Source: Bradyrhizobium sp. 1(2017)
GTDB lineage: Bacteria; Pseudomonadota; Alphaproteobacteria; Rhizobiales; Xanthobacteraceae
Direction: 5' to 3'
Length of the DNA stretch: 64,000 nucleotides
NCBI RefSeq assembly: GCF_011602485.2
Contig: NZ_CP050022.2
Span: 6,654,001-6,718,000 of the forward strand
Within the stretch, counting starts at the first letter, position 1, and each line of letters begins with the position of its first letter. The translations under genes and the position numbers were made by a program. The notes below the pieces were generated by a model. That model saw nothing but the letters and a program-made list of their open reading frames with translations, did no database searches and had not been told where the DNA came from. Positions 43,188-52,210 of this stretch are shown here, piece by piece.

Positions 43188-44975
43188 ATGAACGAAAACG
43201 AAGTCCGTGGCCTGATCGCGGAAGTGAAGCAAGGCACGCTGTCGCGGCGCTCGTTCATCCAGAAAGTTGCCGCGATCGGGATCGCAGCGCCGATCGCGAG
43301 TCAGATCCTGGCCTGGCACGACGTCGCCATGGCCGACGCCAGACTCCCATACAAGCCGTCGAAGGCCGGCGGCGGCGGCCCGCTCAAGGTCCTGCTCTGG
43401 CAGGCCCCAACCTTGCTCAATCCGCATTTCGCGATCGGCACGAAGGACCAGATCGCCTCGCGCGTCTTCTTCGAGCCGCTCGCCGGCTGGGACAAGGACG
43501 GCAATCTCATCCCCTGCCTTGCCGCGGAGACTCCGACCAAGGCAAATGGCGGCATTGCGGCGGACGGTATGAGCGTGATCTGGAAGCTCAAGCAGGGCGT
43601 CAAGTGGCATGACGGCAAACCCTTCACCGCCGACGACGTCGTCTTCACCTGGCAATACGCCGCAGATCTCGCGACCGCGGCCTATACCACGGGATCGTAC
43701 AAGGACATCAAGGTCGAGAAGATCGACGACCACGCCGTCAAGGTGACCTTCAAGGCGCCGACGCCGTTCTGGGCCGATCCGTTCGTCGGCTCGGTCGGCC
43801 AGATCCTGCCGAAGCATCATTTCGGCGACTATGCCGGCGCCAAGTCGCGCGAGGCGCCGGCCAATCTGAAGCCGGTCGGCACCGGCCCCTATAAATTCGT
43901 CGAGTTCAAGCCGGGGGACCTCATCCGCGCCGAACGCAATCCCGACTACCATATCAAGAACCAGCCGCATTTCGACACGCTCGAGATGAAGGGTGGCGGT
44001 GATGCGGTGTCTGCGGCGCGCGCGGTGCTGCAAACCGGCGAATATGACTTTGCCTGGAACATGCAGGTGGAGGAGGAGGTCCTCAAGCGCATGGAGGCGA
44101 GCGGCAAGGGCAAGCTCGACGTCACGCCGTCGGGCAATGTCGAGTTCATCATCCTCAACACCACCGACCCCTGGACCGACGTCGATGGCGAGCGGTCGAG
44201 CGTCAAGACCAAGCACCCGACCCTGTCCGATCCGGCCGTGCGCAGCGCGATCAACCTCCTGATCGATCGCGACTCGATCCAGAAATTCATCTACGGCCGC
44301 GGCGGCGTCGCAACCGCAAGCTTCGTCAACGCGCCAAAGCAGTTCAAGTCGCCCAAGCTGAAATACGCCTTCGACGTCGACAAGGCCAACAAGATCCTCG
44401 ACGAGGCCGGCTGGAAGAAGGGCGCGGACGGCATCCGCGAGAAGGACGGCAAGAAGCTCAAATACGTCTTCCAGACCTCGACCAACGCCCCGCGCCAGAA
44501 GACCCAGGCCATCATCAAGCAGGCCTGCGAAAAGGCCGGCATCGACATCGAGATCAAGTCGGTCACCGCGTCGGTGTTCTTCTCCTCCGACGTCGGCAAT
44601 CCCGACACCTACTCGAAATTCTATGCCGACATGGAGATGTACAACACCACGCAGCCGCAGCCCGATCCGGAGCGCTTCCTGAACCAATGCGTCTCCTGGG
44701 AGATCGCCACCAAGGACAACAAATGGCTGGGCCGCAACATCTCGCGCTATTCCGATCCCGAAGCCGACAAGGCCTACAAGGCCGCGCAGAACGAGCTCGA
44801 TCCGGTCAAGCGCGCCGCGCTGCTGATCAAGGTCGACGAGACCTTCTGCGACGCACACGTGTTCCTGCCGCTGCTCTCGCGCAACATCGTCAACGCCGGC
44901 ATCAACAGCCTCATGGTCGATATCTCGGGCTGGGACACCATCACGTGGAATCTCGCGAGCTGGCACCGGAGCTGA
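43188..44975 (+). CDS. Peptide/nickel-type ABC substrate-binding protein, orphan
   Basis: A 595-residue family-5 solute-binding protein. The N-terminus holds a twin-arginine motif (SRRSFIQK, residues about 19-26) and hydrophobic stretch, so it is exported folded by Tat. Family motifs include VFFEPLAGWDKDGNLIPCLA, KQGVKWHDGKPFTADDVVFT and LSDPAVRSAINLLIDRDSIQ. A perfect ribosome site precedes the ATG. No permease or ATPase genes are next to it, so the transporter partner is elsewhere. The ligand is unknown (peptide, sugar or metal chelate). Confidence 0.92.
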   Translation: MNENEVRGLIAEVKQGTLSRRSFIQKVAAIGIAAPIASQILAWHDVAMADARLPYKPSKAGGGGPLKVLLWQAPTLLNPHFAIGTKDQIASRVFFEPLAGWDKDGNLIPCLAAETPTKANGGIAADGMSVIWKLKQGVKWHDGKPFTADDVVFTWQYAADLATAAYTTGSYKDIKVEKIDDHAVKVTFKAPTPFWADPFVGSVGQILPKHHFGDYAGAKSREAPANLKPVGTGPYKFVEFKPGDLIRAERNPDYHIKNQPHFDTLEMKGGGDAVSAARAVLQTGEYDFAWNMQVEEEVLKRMEASGKGKLDVTPSGNVEFIILNTTDPWTDVDGERSSVKTKHPTLSDPAVRSAINLLIDRDSIQKFIYGRGGVATASFVNAPKQFKSPKLKYAFDVDKANKILDEAGWKKGADGIREKDGKKLKYVFQTSTNAPRQKTQAIIKQACEKAGIDIEIKSVTASVFFSSDVGNPDTYSKFYADMEMYNTTQPQPDPERFLNQCVSWEIATKDNKWLGRNISRYSDPEADKAYKAAQNELDPVKRAALLIKVDETFCDAHVFLPLLSRNIVNAGINSLMVDISGWDTITWNLASWHRS

Positions 44976-45053
44976 GAGCCGGAGCTCACGCTTGCTGGAC
45001 GGGAGCATTTCATGAGACAATCGGCTGCCGCGCGGCGCCGGCCGGGCGCAGCC

Positions 45054-45311
45054 TCAATGCTCGTGCCGACCCGCACGGTCTGCGTTCTTGTCCTTCGCGA
45101 CCTCACGGACGCACTCGGCGTCCGAACCCGTCATGCTCTTCATGCACAGGGCCAGCCTTGCAAAGCCGCAGGTTTGATGCCCTTCATCGCGGAGGCAGAA
45201 CCGATCGATATAGGCTTGTGGGGGGTCGAGCGTCGCCTCGGAAAGACCGATGATCGTCACGAGCGCCGCGCCGAACATCAACAACGAAATCACACGTCGG
45301 CGCCTCGACAT
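45054..45311 (-). CDS. Small secreted Cys-containing protein (DUF3551-like)
   Basis: An 85-residue protein with a signal-like N-terminus (SRRRRVISLLMFGAALVTII) and four cysteines in a pattern like that of the small exported DUF3551 proteins common in Bradyrhizobium (FCLRDEGHQTCGFARLALCM, then DAEC). AGGAG precedes the ATG at 45311; the longer open frame upstream is unnatural. Probably exported with two disulfides. Function unknown. Confidence 0.72.
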   Translation of the reverse strand: MSRRRRVISLLMFGAALVTIIGLSEATLDPPQAYIDRFCLRDEGHQTCGFARLALCMKSMTGSDAECVREVAKDKNADRAGRHEH

Positions 45312-45408
45312 GGTAATTCTCCTGGCTTCGCATTCAGGCACTGCGTCGTTCGGTCTTGGCGCCGGCGTTGCTTCTCGGGGCCGCTTGCTCGATCGCCCGG
45401 CTGTTGCG

Positions 45409-45618
45409 CTAGCGCGCGACGACCGCGACGGTGGCTCTGCAGAAGGTGAAGATGAAGCGGCCATAGAGTAGACCGACCCCCAAACCTGACGATGCCAGGC
45501 GATAGGAATTGCCGACGGCACGGGCAATCTCGAGCCATCCCGTGACCTCATTGTGCGCGGTCGCCACGTGGATGCCGGCCAGCGGCAGCATCAGGACCTG
45601 AATGCCGATCTCGCTCAT
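45409..45618 (-). CDS. Small protein coupled to an AraC regulator
   Basis: A 69-residue open frame whose ATG overlaps the stop of the araC gene (ATGA). The sequence starts MSEIGIQVLMLPLAGIHVAT and contains a C-terminal segment (YGRFIFTFCRATVAVVAR) that could lie in a membrane. The overlap favours a real coupled gene, but the size leaves doubt. No family is recognised. Confidence 0.5.
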   Translation of the reverse strand: MSEIGIQVLMLPLAGIHVATAHNEVTGWLEIARAVGNSYRLASSGLGVGLLYGRFIFTFCRATVAVVAR

Positions 45619-46439
45619 GACGGAGCTGCTCCCGCGCGCGGCAGCGGCATGAACTGCGCGAGATAGGCGCTCCGCCATTGATAGGGCGTATCACCGACGA
45701 ACCGCTTGAACACCGTCGTGAAGTGCGCCTGGGTCTGGAATCCGACCGTCAACGCGGTATCGACCAGCGAGACGTCGCCTTGCTTCAGCAGATCCTGCGC
45801 GCGTTCGATCCGGCACTTCAACAGATATTCGTGAGGCCGCATCCCGACCGCCACCCGGAACTGGGCGGCAAAGTGCATCCGGCTGAGCCCGGCAACGGCA
45901 GCGAGTTGCTCCAGCGTGATCTTCGCGCTCAAATTTTCGTCGACATATTGCATGACGCGCTTGAGACGCCATTTCTGCAAGGACCGCACGGTGCGGCAGC
46001 CACCGCCTTCACGCTCCTCGACATCGGGCTCGGCTTCGCTGCGTTGGAGCGGCGCGCTGGCGCGGCGGGTCAGGATGGCAAGACGCAGCGCGTCGGCGAG
46101 GATGGCCGAATGGGGGTGATGCATGACTTCGGTCGCCGCAAGCGCGTCCGAAAGACGCCGCATCACCGGATCCGTGGACTCCCCTGCACCGCATTCCTGA
46201 TCGAGGCGATTGGCGGAAACCCTGAGGCCGGATCCGCGAGCGGACCTGCGCACGTCCGGTGCAGGCGCTTCGATGGCGAGGGCCACATCGAGATGGACCA
46301 GAGCCAGTTTCGTGCCCTCGTTGCCGTCATGGCCGGCATATCCCGAGGGACCGCGCTTGCGGCTTTCGAGTTCCAGGACATCAAGCGAGCCAATCGCAGG
46401 ATCGTTGGTGGTGAGCGGCTGAGACAGCTGTAGCGACAT
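45615..46439 (-). CDS. AraC-family transcriptional regulator
   Basis: A 274-residue regulator. The first 150 residues are variable; the last 100 form two helix-turn-helix motifs (SLQKWRLKRVMQYVDENLSA, LSRMHFAAQFRVAVGMRPHE, then VGFQTQAHFTTVFKRFVGDT). That domain closely resembles the one at 53761-54807 (both contain SRMHFAAQFR), which suggests paralogues. The kinase gene is transcribed divergently from it. Confidence 0.92.
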   Translation of the reverse strand: MSLQLSQPLTTNDPAIGSLDVLELESRKRGPSGYAGHDGNEGTKLALVHLDVALAIEAPAPDVRRSARGSGLRVSANRLDQECGAGESTDPVMRRLSDALAATEVMHHPHSAILADALRLAILTRRASAPLQRSEAEPDVEEREGGGCRTVRSLQKWRLKRVMQYVDENLSAKITLEQLAAVAGLSRMHFAAQFRVAVGMRPHEYLLKCRIERAQDLLKQGDVSLVDTALTVGFQTQAHFTTVFKRFVGDTPYQWRSAYLAQFMPLPRAGAAPS

Positions 46440-46879
46440 CGTCGAAGCTCCATTTCCCCGTTTCGATCCGGAGAAGCCTGGCCGGCTTGTCCGAACGTCA
46501 TGGCAGCAGAGTAATTCGACGGGCCGCGCGCTCCATTCTACGCGCGGGTGGACCGATAGGTTCTCGGGTTGATCGCATCATACCTAGGTATGATCGCGGC
46601 CCGGCCATCGGGCGGGCCGAAAGCCGGACATCTTCCGCGCATTTGCGAATCACCCGGATGCGTTGCGCGATGCGCCTGCGGTAAGTTGACGCGCCATTGC
46701 CTGGAAAACCTGCGGAGAATCGCTGTTTTGCGAGGGATTCGCCCCTCATCGGCTGCGTCGCGTCCAGCCGGTCGCGAGGTCTTCCAAGAGAGCACGAAAA
46801 TCACGCGCCGAGATGTTGTCGGCGCGATCAAATCGCGGCATCAACGCCGCTGGAATGAAGCGAACGACGACCAGCGACG
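46440..46879. other. Divergent region between araC and the histidine kinase
   Basis: No gene is visible. The region contains the perfect palindrome at 46577-46594 and probably the promoters for both genes. Confidence 0.55.
46577..46594. promoter_or_regulatory. Perfect 18-bp palindrome, candidate operator
   Basis: ATCATACCTAGGTATGAT reads the same on both strands. It lies 138 bases upstream of the araC start and 286 bases upstream of the kinase start. The TACCTAGGTA core has the two-fold symmetry expected of a dimeric LuxR/FixJ-type regulator such as the one encoded at 48787. The assignment is an inference. Confidence 0.55.
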
Positions 46880-48790
46880 ATGACGATTCCTGACCGGGCC
46901 ACGGGTTCGTCCGTGAGCCGCGCCGGCTCGCGGTTCTGGTCCGCTGTCCTCGCCCTCGCGGTCTTCCTGGTCGATGTCCTGACGCCGCTCGAGGGCGCAA
47001 TCGCCGTTCTCTACGTCGTTGCGATCCTGCTCGCGGCGAGAACGAACCGGCGCAACGACATCATCGTCGCCGCGACCGGCTGCGCGGTCCTGACGATCGC
47101 GGCATATCTGTTCTCGCATGATCTCCAGCCCATCGCATCGCCGGCCTTTCGCGCCCTGGTGAGCCTCGCCGCCATCGCCATCACCACGCTGCTCGCGCTC
47201 CAGAATCATGCCGCAACCAATCGCCTGGCGGCGCAGGCGCGCCTGCTCAACCTCTCGCATGACATGATCTTCGCCCGCGACCGTACAGGCTTGGTCAACT
47301 TCTGGAACAAGGCCGCGGAACAGACCTATGGCTGGCCGGCCAGCGATGCGCTCGGGCGGTCCGCCGACGAACTGTTGCAGACCACCTATCCCGACCGGCG
47401 AGAGGCGATCGAGGCCGCTTTGCTCGAGACCGGCCGTTGGGAAGGCAGAGTGGAGCAACGTACGAAGGCCGGCGTCACGCTGACGGTCGATGCCCGCTGG
47501 GCCGTGCAGCACGACCATCTCGGCAAGCCGGTCGGCGTGCTCGAAACGCACACCGACGTCACGGACCGCGTGGCGGCGCACAGCGCGCTGGTGCAGAGCG
47601 AGCAGCGATATCGCCGGATGTTCGATGCAAGCCGGATCGGCGTGGTGGAGGAAGACTGGAGCGACGTACGGGCCACGCTGGGAGCGTTGGATACTCGCGG
47701 CGCCGGCTTGCGCGATCATCTGGCGAGACATACCGATGTGGTCCGTTCCGCCCGCCGGCTCGCCAGGATCACCGACGTCAACCCGGCCATGCAGAAGATG
47801 GTGGGCGCGGACAGCTCTTCGGTCTTCATCACGAACGTGGACAGGTTGCTCGGCGAGAACGACCGCAGCTTCCTCGGCGCTTTGCTGGCCTTTGCGAACG
47901 GAGAGCCGTTCTACGAGGGGGAGACCGAGATCGTCAGGCTCGACGGCCGCAAGGTCCCCGTGCTGTTCACGATCACCTTTCCGGCCGGGCCGGATGGAGA
48001 TCGTAACGTGCTCGCCTTCGTCATCGATATCACCGAGCGCAGGCAGGCGCAGGATGCGCTACTCGCCGCGCAGGCGGATCTCGCGCACGCGGCGCGCGTC
48101 GCGACCCTGGGCGAGATCAGCGCCTCCATTGCCCACGAGGTGAACCAGCCGCTCGCAGCGATCGTAACCAGCGGCGAAGCCGGCTTGCGATGGCTCCGGC
48201 GCGACGTGCCCGACCTGAAGGAGGTCGCGACCACGATCGGTCACGTCGTCGCTCAGGGCCGGCGGGCCAGCGAGATTGTGTCCCGCATCCGGAATTTCCT
48301 GAAGAAGGCCCCGCCCCAGCAGGATGAGCTGCAGATCAGCGAGATCATCGAGGAGGCGACTGCTCTGGTCGCGCGCGAGTTCGCGAAGGACGACGTCGTC
48401 CTCGCCATCGAGACGGAACCTGGCTTGCCGCCGATCCGTGGCGACCGGATCCAGTTGCAGCAGGTGCTCGTCAACCTGCTGATCAATGCCGGCCAGGCGA
48501 TGTCCGGCCAATCCGGCTCCCGCACCGTCATGCTGCGCACCGGCAACGTCGATAGTGAGAGCCTCGTCATTACGGTGCAGGACAGCGGCCCCGGCATCGG
48601 GCCCGACGACCTGCGGCGCCTGTTCGATCCGTTCTTTACGACAAAGCACGGAGGAATGGGCATGGGACTTGCGATCTGCCGAACGACGGTGGAAGCTCAC
48701 GGCGGCCAGTTGTCGGCAGAGAGCATCCCCGGCTCGGGAGCGACATTCCGCCTGACACTGCCATTCAGCCAACAGCACACCTCGCCATGA
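46880..48790 (+). CDS. Membrane PAS-domain sensor histidine kinase
   Basis: A 636-residue kinase. Hydrophobic segments cover residues about 20-115 (VLALAVFLVDVLTPLEGAIA and others), then two PAS domains (about 120-225 and 245-385), then HisKA with phospho-acceptor His419 in IAHEVNQPLAAI, and an ATPase domain with VLVNLLINAGQAM, DSGPGIGPDD and GGMGMGLAICRTTVEAHGG. This layout resembles FixL-type kinases, but no haem-binding His is evident in the PAS domains. Its stop overlaps the start of the next gene by ATGA. Confidence 0.93.
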   Translation: MTIPDRATGSSVSRAGSRFWSAVLALAVFLVDVLTPLEGAIAVLYVVAILLAARTNRRNDIIVAATGCAVLTIAAYLFSHDLQPIASPAFRALVSLAAIAITTLLALQNHAATNRLAAQARLLNLSHDMIFARDRTGLVNFWNKAAEQTYGWPASDALGRSADELLQTTYPDRREAIEAALLETGRWEGRVEQRTKAGVTLTVDARWAVQHDHLGKPVGVLETHTDVTDRVAAHSALVQSEQRYRRMFDASRIGVVEEDWSDVRATLGALDTRGAGLRDHLARHTDVVRSARRLARITDVNPAMQKMVGADSSSVFITNVDRLLGENDRSFLGALLAFANGEPFYEGETEIVRLDGRKVPVLFTITFPAGPDGDRNVLAFVIDITERRQAQDALLAAQADLAHAARVATLGEISASIAHEVNQPLAAIVTSGEAGLRWLRRDVPDLKEVATTIGHVVAQGRRASEIVSRIRNFLKKAPPQQDELQISEIIEEATALVAREFAKDDVVLAIETEPGLPPIRGDRIQLQQVLVNLLINAGQAMSGQSGSRTVMLRTGNVDSESLVITVQDSGPGIGPDDLRRLFDPFFTTKHGGMGMGLAICRTTVEAHGGQLSAESIPGSGATFRLTLPFSQQHTSP

Positions 48791-49458
48791 CACGACCAAG
48801 TCAAGCCTATCCGCCGGGCCGACCCTCCAGTTCAGTCGTCATCATCGTCGATGACGACGCAGGCATTCGTGCCTCGCTCGACAGCCTGTTCCGCTCCGTC
48901 GGCCTGGAAACGCGCCTGTTCGCCTCGCCGGCCGAACTGCTCGGCGGCACGCTCCCCGACGGCCCCGGCTGCATCGTGCTGGACGTCAGGCTTCCGGGCG
49001 TGAGCGGGCTCGATCTGCAGGGCCAATTGACCCGGCAGGGCATCACCTATCCCATCATCTTCATGACCGGCCATGGCGACATTCCGATGTCGGTGCGCGC
49101 CATGAAGGCCGGCGCGGTCGATTTCCTCTCCAAGCCGTTTCGCGACCAGGATATGCTCGACGCCGTGACGGCGGCGCTCGAGCGCGATGCACAGCATCGG
49201 GCCGAAGCTGCGACCAAGGACGACATTCGGGCCCAATACGAGACCTTGACGGCGCGCGAGCGCGAGGTGATGGGCTATGTTACCGCCGGGCTGATGAACA
49301 AGCAGGTCGCAGGCCTGATCGGGCTGAGCGAGATCACGGTCAAGATCCACCGCGGAAACGTCATGCGCAAGATGGGGGTTAAGTCGCTGGCCGACCTCGT
49401 CCGCAAGGCGGAGGCGCTCGGGGTTTCCCAGACCCGCAGGACTACGGACCAAACCTGA
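48787..49458 (+). CDS. FixJ-type response regulator
   Basis: A 223-residue regulator. The receiver contains the acidic pair in VVIIVDDDAG and phospho-acceptor Asp66 (CIVLDVRLPG), with Lys near LSKPF; the C-terminal LuxR-type helix-turn-helix is at about residues 155-210 (LTAREREVMGYVTAGLMNKQ, then GLSEITVKIHRGNVMRKMG). It is translationally coupled to the kinase, which is its likely partner. The palindrome upstream of the kinase may be its site. Confidence 0.95.
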   Translation: MTRPSQAYPPGRPSSSVVIIVDDDAGIRASLDSLFRSVGLETRLFASPAELLGGTLPDGPGCIVLDVRLPGVSGLDLQGQLTRQGITYPIIFMTGHGDIPMSVRAMKAGAVDFLSKPFRDQDMLDAVTAALERDAQHRAEAATKDDIRAQYETLTAREREVMGYVTAGLMNKQVAGLIGLSEITVKIHRGNVMRKMGVKSLADLVRKAEALGVSQTRRTTDQT

Positions 49459-49556
49459 GTATAATTCCGGCAGGGCGGCCCCGCGGTGCATAAGACATCA
49501 GCCGCGCAACGGGAGATATCCTCCTTGCGGAACACCGCGGCCAGGATGTGTCCCCA

Positions 49557-49937
49557 ATGGCCAAGACCCCGGTGATTGCGATCGTGGACGACGATGAAGG
49601 CGTTCGCACGTCGCTCGCGAGTCTGGTGCGTTCACTGGGCTATGAGGCGCACGCCTACGAGTCCGGGGTTGATTTCCTGCAGGAAGCGTCGGGGAACGAT
49701 CCGGAATGCATGATCGCCGACGTCCAGATGCCGGCCATGTCCGGTGACGAGCTGCAGGCGCAGCTGGTTGCCTCCGGCCGCCGCTTCCCGATCATCTTCA
49801 TGACGGCGTTTCCGAGCGAAACGGTGCGCCAGCGCGTGATGGCGGCGGGCGCGCACTGCTATCTCGGCAAGCCCTCGAGCGGCGACGAGATCATCCGCTG
49901 CCTCGAAGAGGCGCTGGCGGGCCACGCGCGGCAATAA
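49557..49937 (+). CDS. Stand-alone receiver-domain protein
   Basis: A 126-residue single receiver (IAIVDDDEGVRTSLASLVRS, Asp55 in CMIADVQMPAMSG, Lys in YLGKPSSGD) without output domain. Such proteins often act as phosphate sinks or partner competitors. I prefer the ATG at 49557, with AGGA ten bases upstream, to a GTG at 49548. It lies 98 bases after the FixJ-like gene and 160 bases before the efflux operon, so it may tie the kinase to the exporter. Confidence 0.9.
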   Translation: MAKTPVIAIVDDDEGVRTSLASLVRSLGYEAHAYESGVDFLQEASGNDPECMIADVQMPAMSGDELQAQLVASGRRFPIIFMTAFPSETVRQRVMAAGAHCYLGKPSSGDEIIRCLEEALAGHARQ

Positions 49938-50097
49938 CTTCTCCCTTCATGATCGCACCGGCCGCCTTCGGATGCCCGACGTGCATTTCGGCAATCAGGT
50001 TGGCGGCCTGGAAATACCTGCGATGAGCGCAAGTCACATAGTCGCGTGAAGTCACGACATTGGCAGCGCCGCCTGCGCCGCCGAAGGACGCTGCGCG

Positions 50098-51999
50098 ATG
50101 CAAGTGAACGCCACCGGAGCCGTCGCCGAAGCGCGCCCATTGGTCTTCGCCGGTTTCCCGGCGAGTTCCTGGATTTTCGCGCTGCGTGTGTGGCTGGCGA
50201 CCCTCATTGCGCTCTATGTGAGCTTTTGGCTCGAGCTCGAATCGCCATCGACGTCGGCCTTGACCGTCGCGGTCCTGGCACTGCCGACACGCGGGCAAGG
50301 CATGGAAAAGGCAGGCTACCGCCTGCTCGCGACGGCCATCGGCGTAGCGGCATCGATCGCGATCGCCGGCATGTTTTCCCAGACCAGCGGTCTGCTGCTC
50401 GCGGCATTCGGCATCTGGGTCGGACTGTGCGTCTATATGGCGGGCATGCTGGATGGGAATCGAGCCTATGCGGCGGCTCTCTGCTGCATCACCGTTGCCC
50501 TGATCGCCATCGAGCAGATCGACAGCCCGCTGCAAGTGTTTCCCACCGGCGTCGCGCGCGGCGCCGCCATCGGCATCGGTGTGCTTGCGGTGGCGCTGGT
50601 CAACGAGGTGCTGGCCGCGCCGGACTATCATCCGGTTCTCGCAAGCCGCCTCGAGGCGCTACATCGCCGCGTCGTGGATGTCGCGCAAGCCGCCATTCGC
50701 GGAGTACCTGCATCTGCACAGGATACGGCGAATCTGCTGCGTGACGTCGTGGCGCTGCGTCCGGAGATCGCGAGCCTCACGACGGAATCGAGCGTCGGCA
50801 CGGCCCGAACGGCGGCCGCGCGTTCCACCATGGTGGACCTCGTGAACGAGCTGACGCTCGTCCGCGCATTCGCGGCGCTGCGGGCCGCATCCGCAACAGT
50901 GCCGGATGATCCGCATGACGGCGGCCTCGACCTGCTGACGATTGCCCGGGATCACCTGCACAGCGAGATCGTACGCAGGAATGCCGACGTGCGGCGCAGC
51001 CTCGAGGCCATGCGGGCCGGAATACAGCCGTTGCGGCAATGGCGCGCGCCATTGTACCGATCGCGCCGCATCGCCGCCGAAGGCGGGGTCAAGGCCGCGA
51101 TCCACTTCATGCTCGTTGCAATCATCTTCGTGATGGCGGGATGGCCGATGACAGAGCTCTGTCTCGCGCTCGCCGCCGTCATCATCGGCTTGAGCTCGAC
51201 GGCTCCGGATCCGCGCCGCTTCACGATGCTGGCGGTCTTTGCCACGCTGCTGGCCTGTCCGCTGGCCGGGGTCTTGAAGTACCTGGTCTTCGACGGCGTC
51301 TCCGAGTTCCAACTGCTGGCCATCGGCCTTGCGCCTGTCGTGATCGGCCTGGCGCTGCTGATTGCATCGCCGAATCCCGCGCGGTCATCCCTCGGCCGGC
51401 TCACCCTCGTCTTCACGCTAGCCGTGCTCGCGCTAAGCAACCCGCAGGGTTACGATCCCGAAACATTTGTGGTGACGTGCCTGTTTGCCCAGCTGTCCGC
51501 GGTTCTGGCGTTTGCGGCGCAGCTCGTGCTTCCGTCCTTGTCCGGCGACCGGCGGATCAGCCTGTTGCTCGGCGCGGCGCATCGCGAGCTGAACAACTTG
51601 GTTTCCGGACAAGTCCGGCATCTTGCGCCCGAGGAAGCCGCGTTTCGCGATGCCGCGCGCATCGGGCAGATCGTGACGGCCGGCGGCGGCCCGCCGGCCA
51701 ACCGGCAGGTCGTCACAGAGGCCATGCGCTACTTCGATCAGACGGTGGCGCTGCGGCGGTGCCATGCCGAGTTGGAGCGGCTCGCGACAGGGCCGCTCGC
51801 CGAGGCCGCACGTGCCGCGGGAACCGCCCTGGTCTCACGGAATGGCCGCACAGTGCTGGCCGCCGCCGAGGCGCTGCGCCAGCTGGCGTTGCAACGCCGC
51901 CTTTCCGTAGAGCCGGTCCTGACCGCGCTGGTTTCGACAAGCGTCGCGTTCGAACCGCGGCAGGCCCTCGCCGGTTCCGGCACCGAGGAGCGGCCATGA
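50098..51999 (+). CDS. Inner-membrane FUSC-family exporter, AaeB-like
   Basis: A 633-residue membrane protein of the fusaric-acid-resistance/AaeB family. Six hydrophobic segments in the first 180 residues, a soluble helical middle (about 190-340, RLEALHRRVVDVAQAAIRGV) and a second membrane set at about 345-490 give the usual two-half layout. E. coli AaeB exports aromatic carboxylic acids with AaeA. The ATGA overlap with the next small gene shows the operon. The substrate is not known. Confidence 0.9.
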   Translation: MQVNATGAVAEARPLVFAGFPASSWIFALRVWLATLIALYVSFWLELESPSTSALTVAVLALPTRGQGMEKAGYRLLATAIGVAASIAIAGMFSQTSGLLLAAFGIWVGLCVYMAGMLDGNRAYAAALCCITVALIAIEQIDSPLQVFPTGVARGAAIGIGVLAVALVNEVLAAPDYHPVLASRLEALHRRVVDVAQAAIRGVPASAQDTANLLRDVVALRPEIASLTTESSVGTARTAAARSTMVDLVNELTLVRAFAALRAASATVPDDPHDGGLDLLTIARDHLHSEIVRRNADVRRSLEAMRAGIQPLRQWRAPLYRSRRIAAEGGVKAAIHFMLVAIIFVMAGWPMTELCLALAAVIIGLSSTAPDPRRFTMLAVFATLLACPLAGVLKYLVFDGVSEFQLLAIGLAPVVIGLALLIASPNPARSSLGRLTLVFTLAVLALSNPQGYDPETFVVTCLFAQLSAVLAFAAQLVLPSLSGDRRISLLLGAAHRELNNLVSGQVRHLAPEEAAFRDAARIGQIVTAGGGPPANRQVVTEAMRYFDQTVALRRCHAELERLATGPLAEAARAAGTALVSRNGRTVLAAAEALRQLALQRRLSVEPVLTALVSTSVAFEPRQALAGSGTEERP

Positions 52000-52199
52000 C
52001 GAACACCTATCGTGAGCTTGTCGTCGGCGGCGTCCTCATCGCCCCCATCATATCCTACGCGGTCATGGCACTGGTGGCGTTCCTGTTGCTCCGCCCGGTG
52101 CTGCGGCTGGTTGGATTTGGCAGACTATTCAGCAACCCGTCGCTGGCCGAGCTCAGCCTCTATGTAGCGATGTTCGGGTTGCTCGCCTTGTTGTTCTAG
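51996..52199 (+). CDS. DUF1656 (AaeX-like) small membrane protein
   Basis: A 67-residue protein with two hydrophobic segments (VLIAPIISYAVMALVAFLLL, then LSLYVAMFGLLALLF), in the place of AaeX/YdhI in aromatic-acid efflux operons. It overlaps the aaeB-like stop by four bases and ends 11 bases before the membrane-fusion gene. Confidence 0.88.
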   Translation: MTNTYRELVVGGVLIAPIISYAVMALVAFLLLRPVLRLVGFGRLFSNPSLAELSLYVAMFGLLALLF

Positions 52200-52210
52200 C
52201 GAGAAAAGTC

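Noticed and set aside
42759..45020. A 753-codon minus-strand open frame over the peptide-type binding protein
   Set aside because: The plus strand encodes a full-length Tat-exported binding protein with a good ribosome site. The antisense frame has no recognisable domain.
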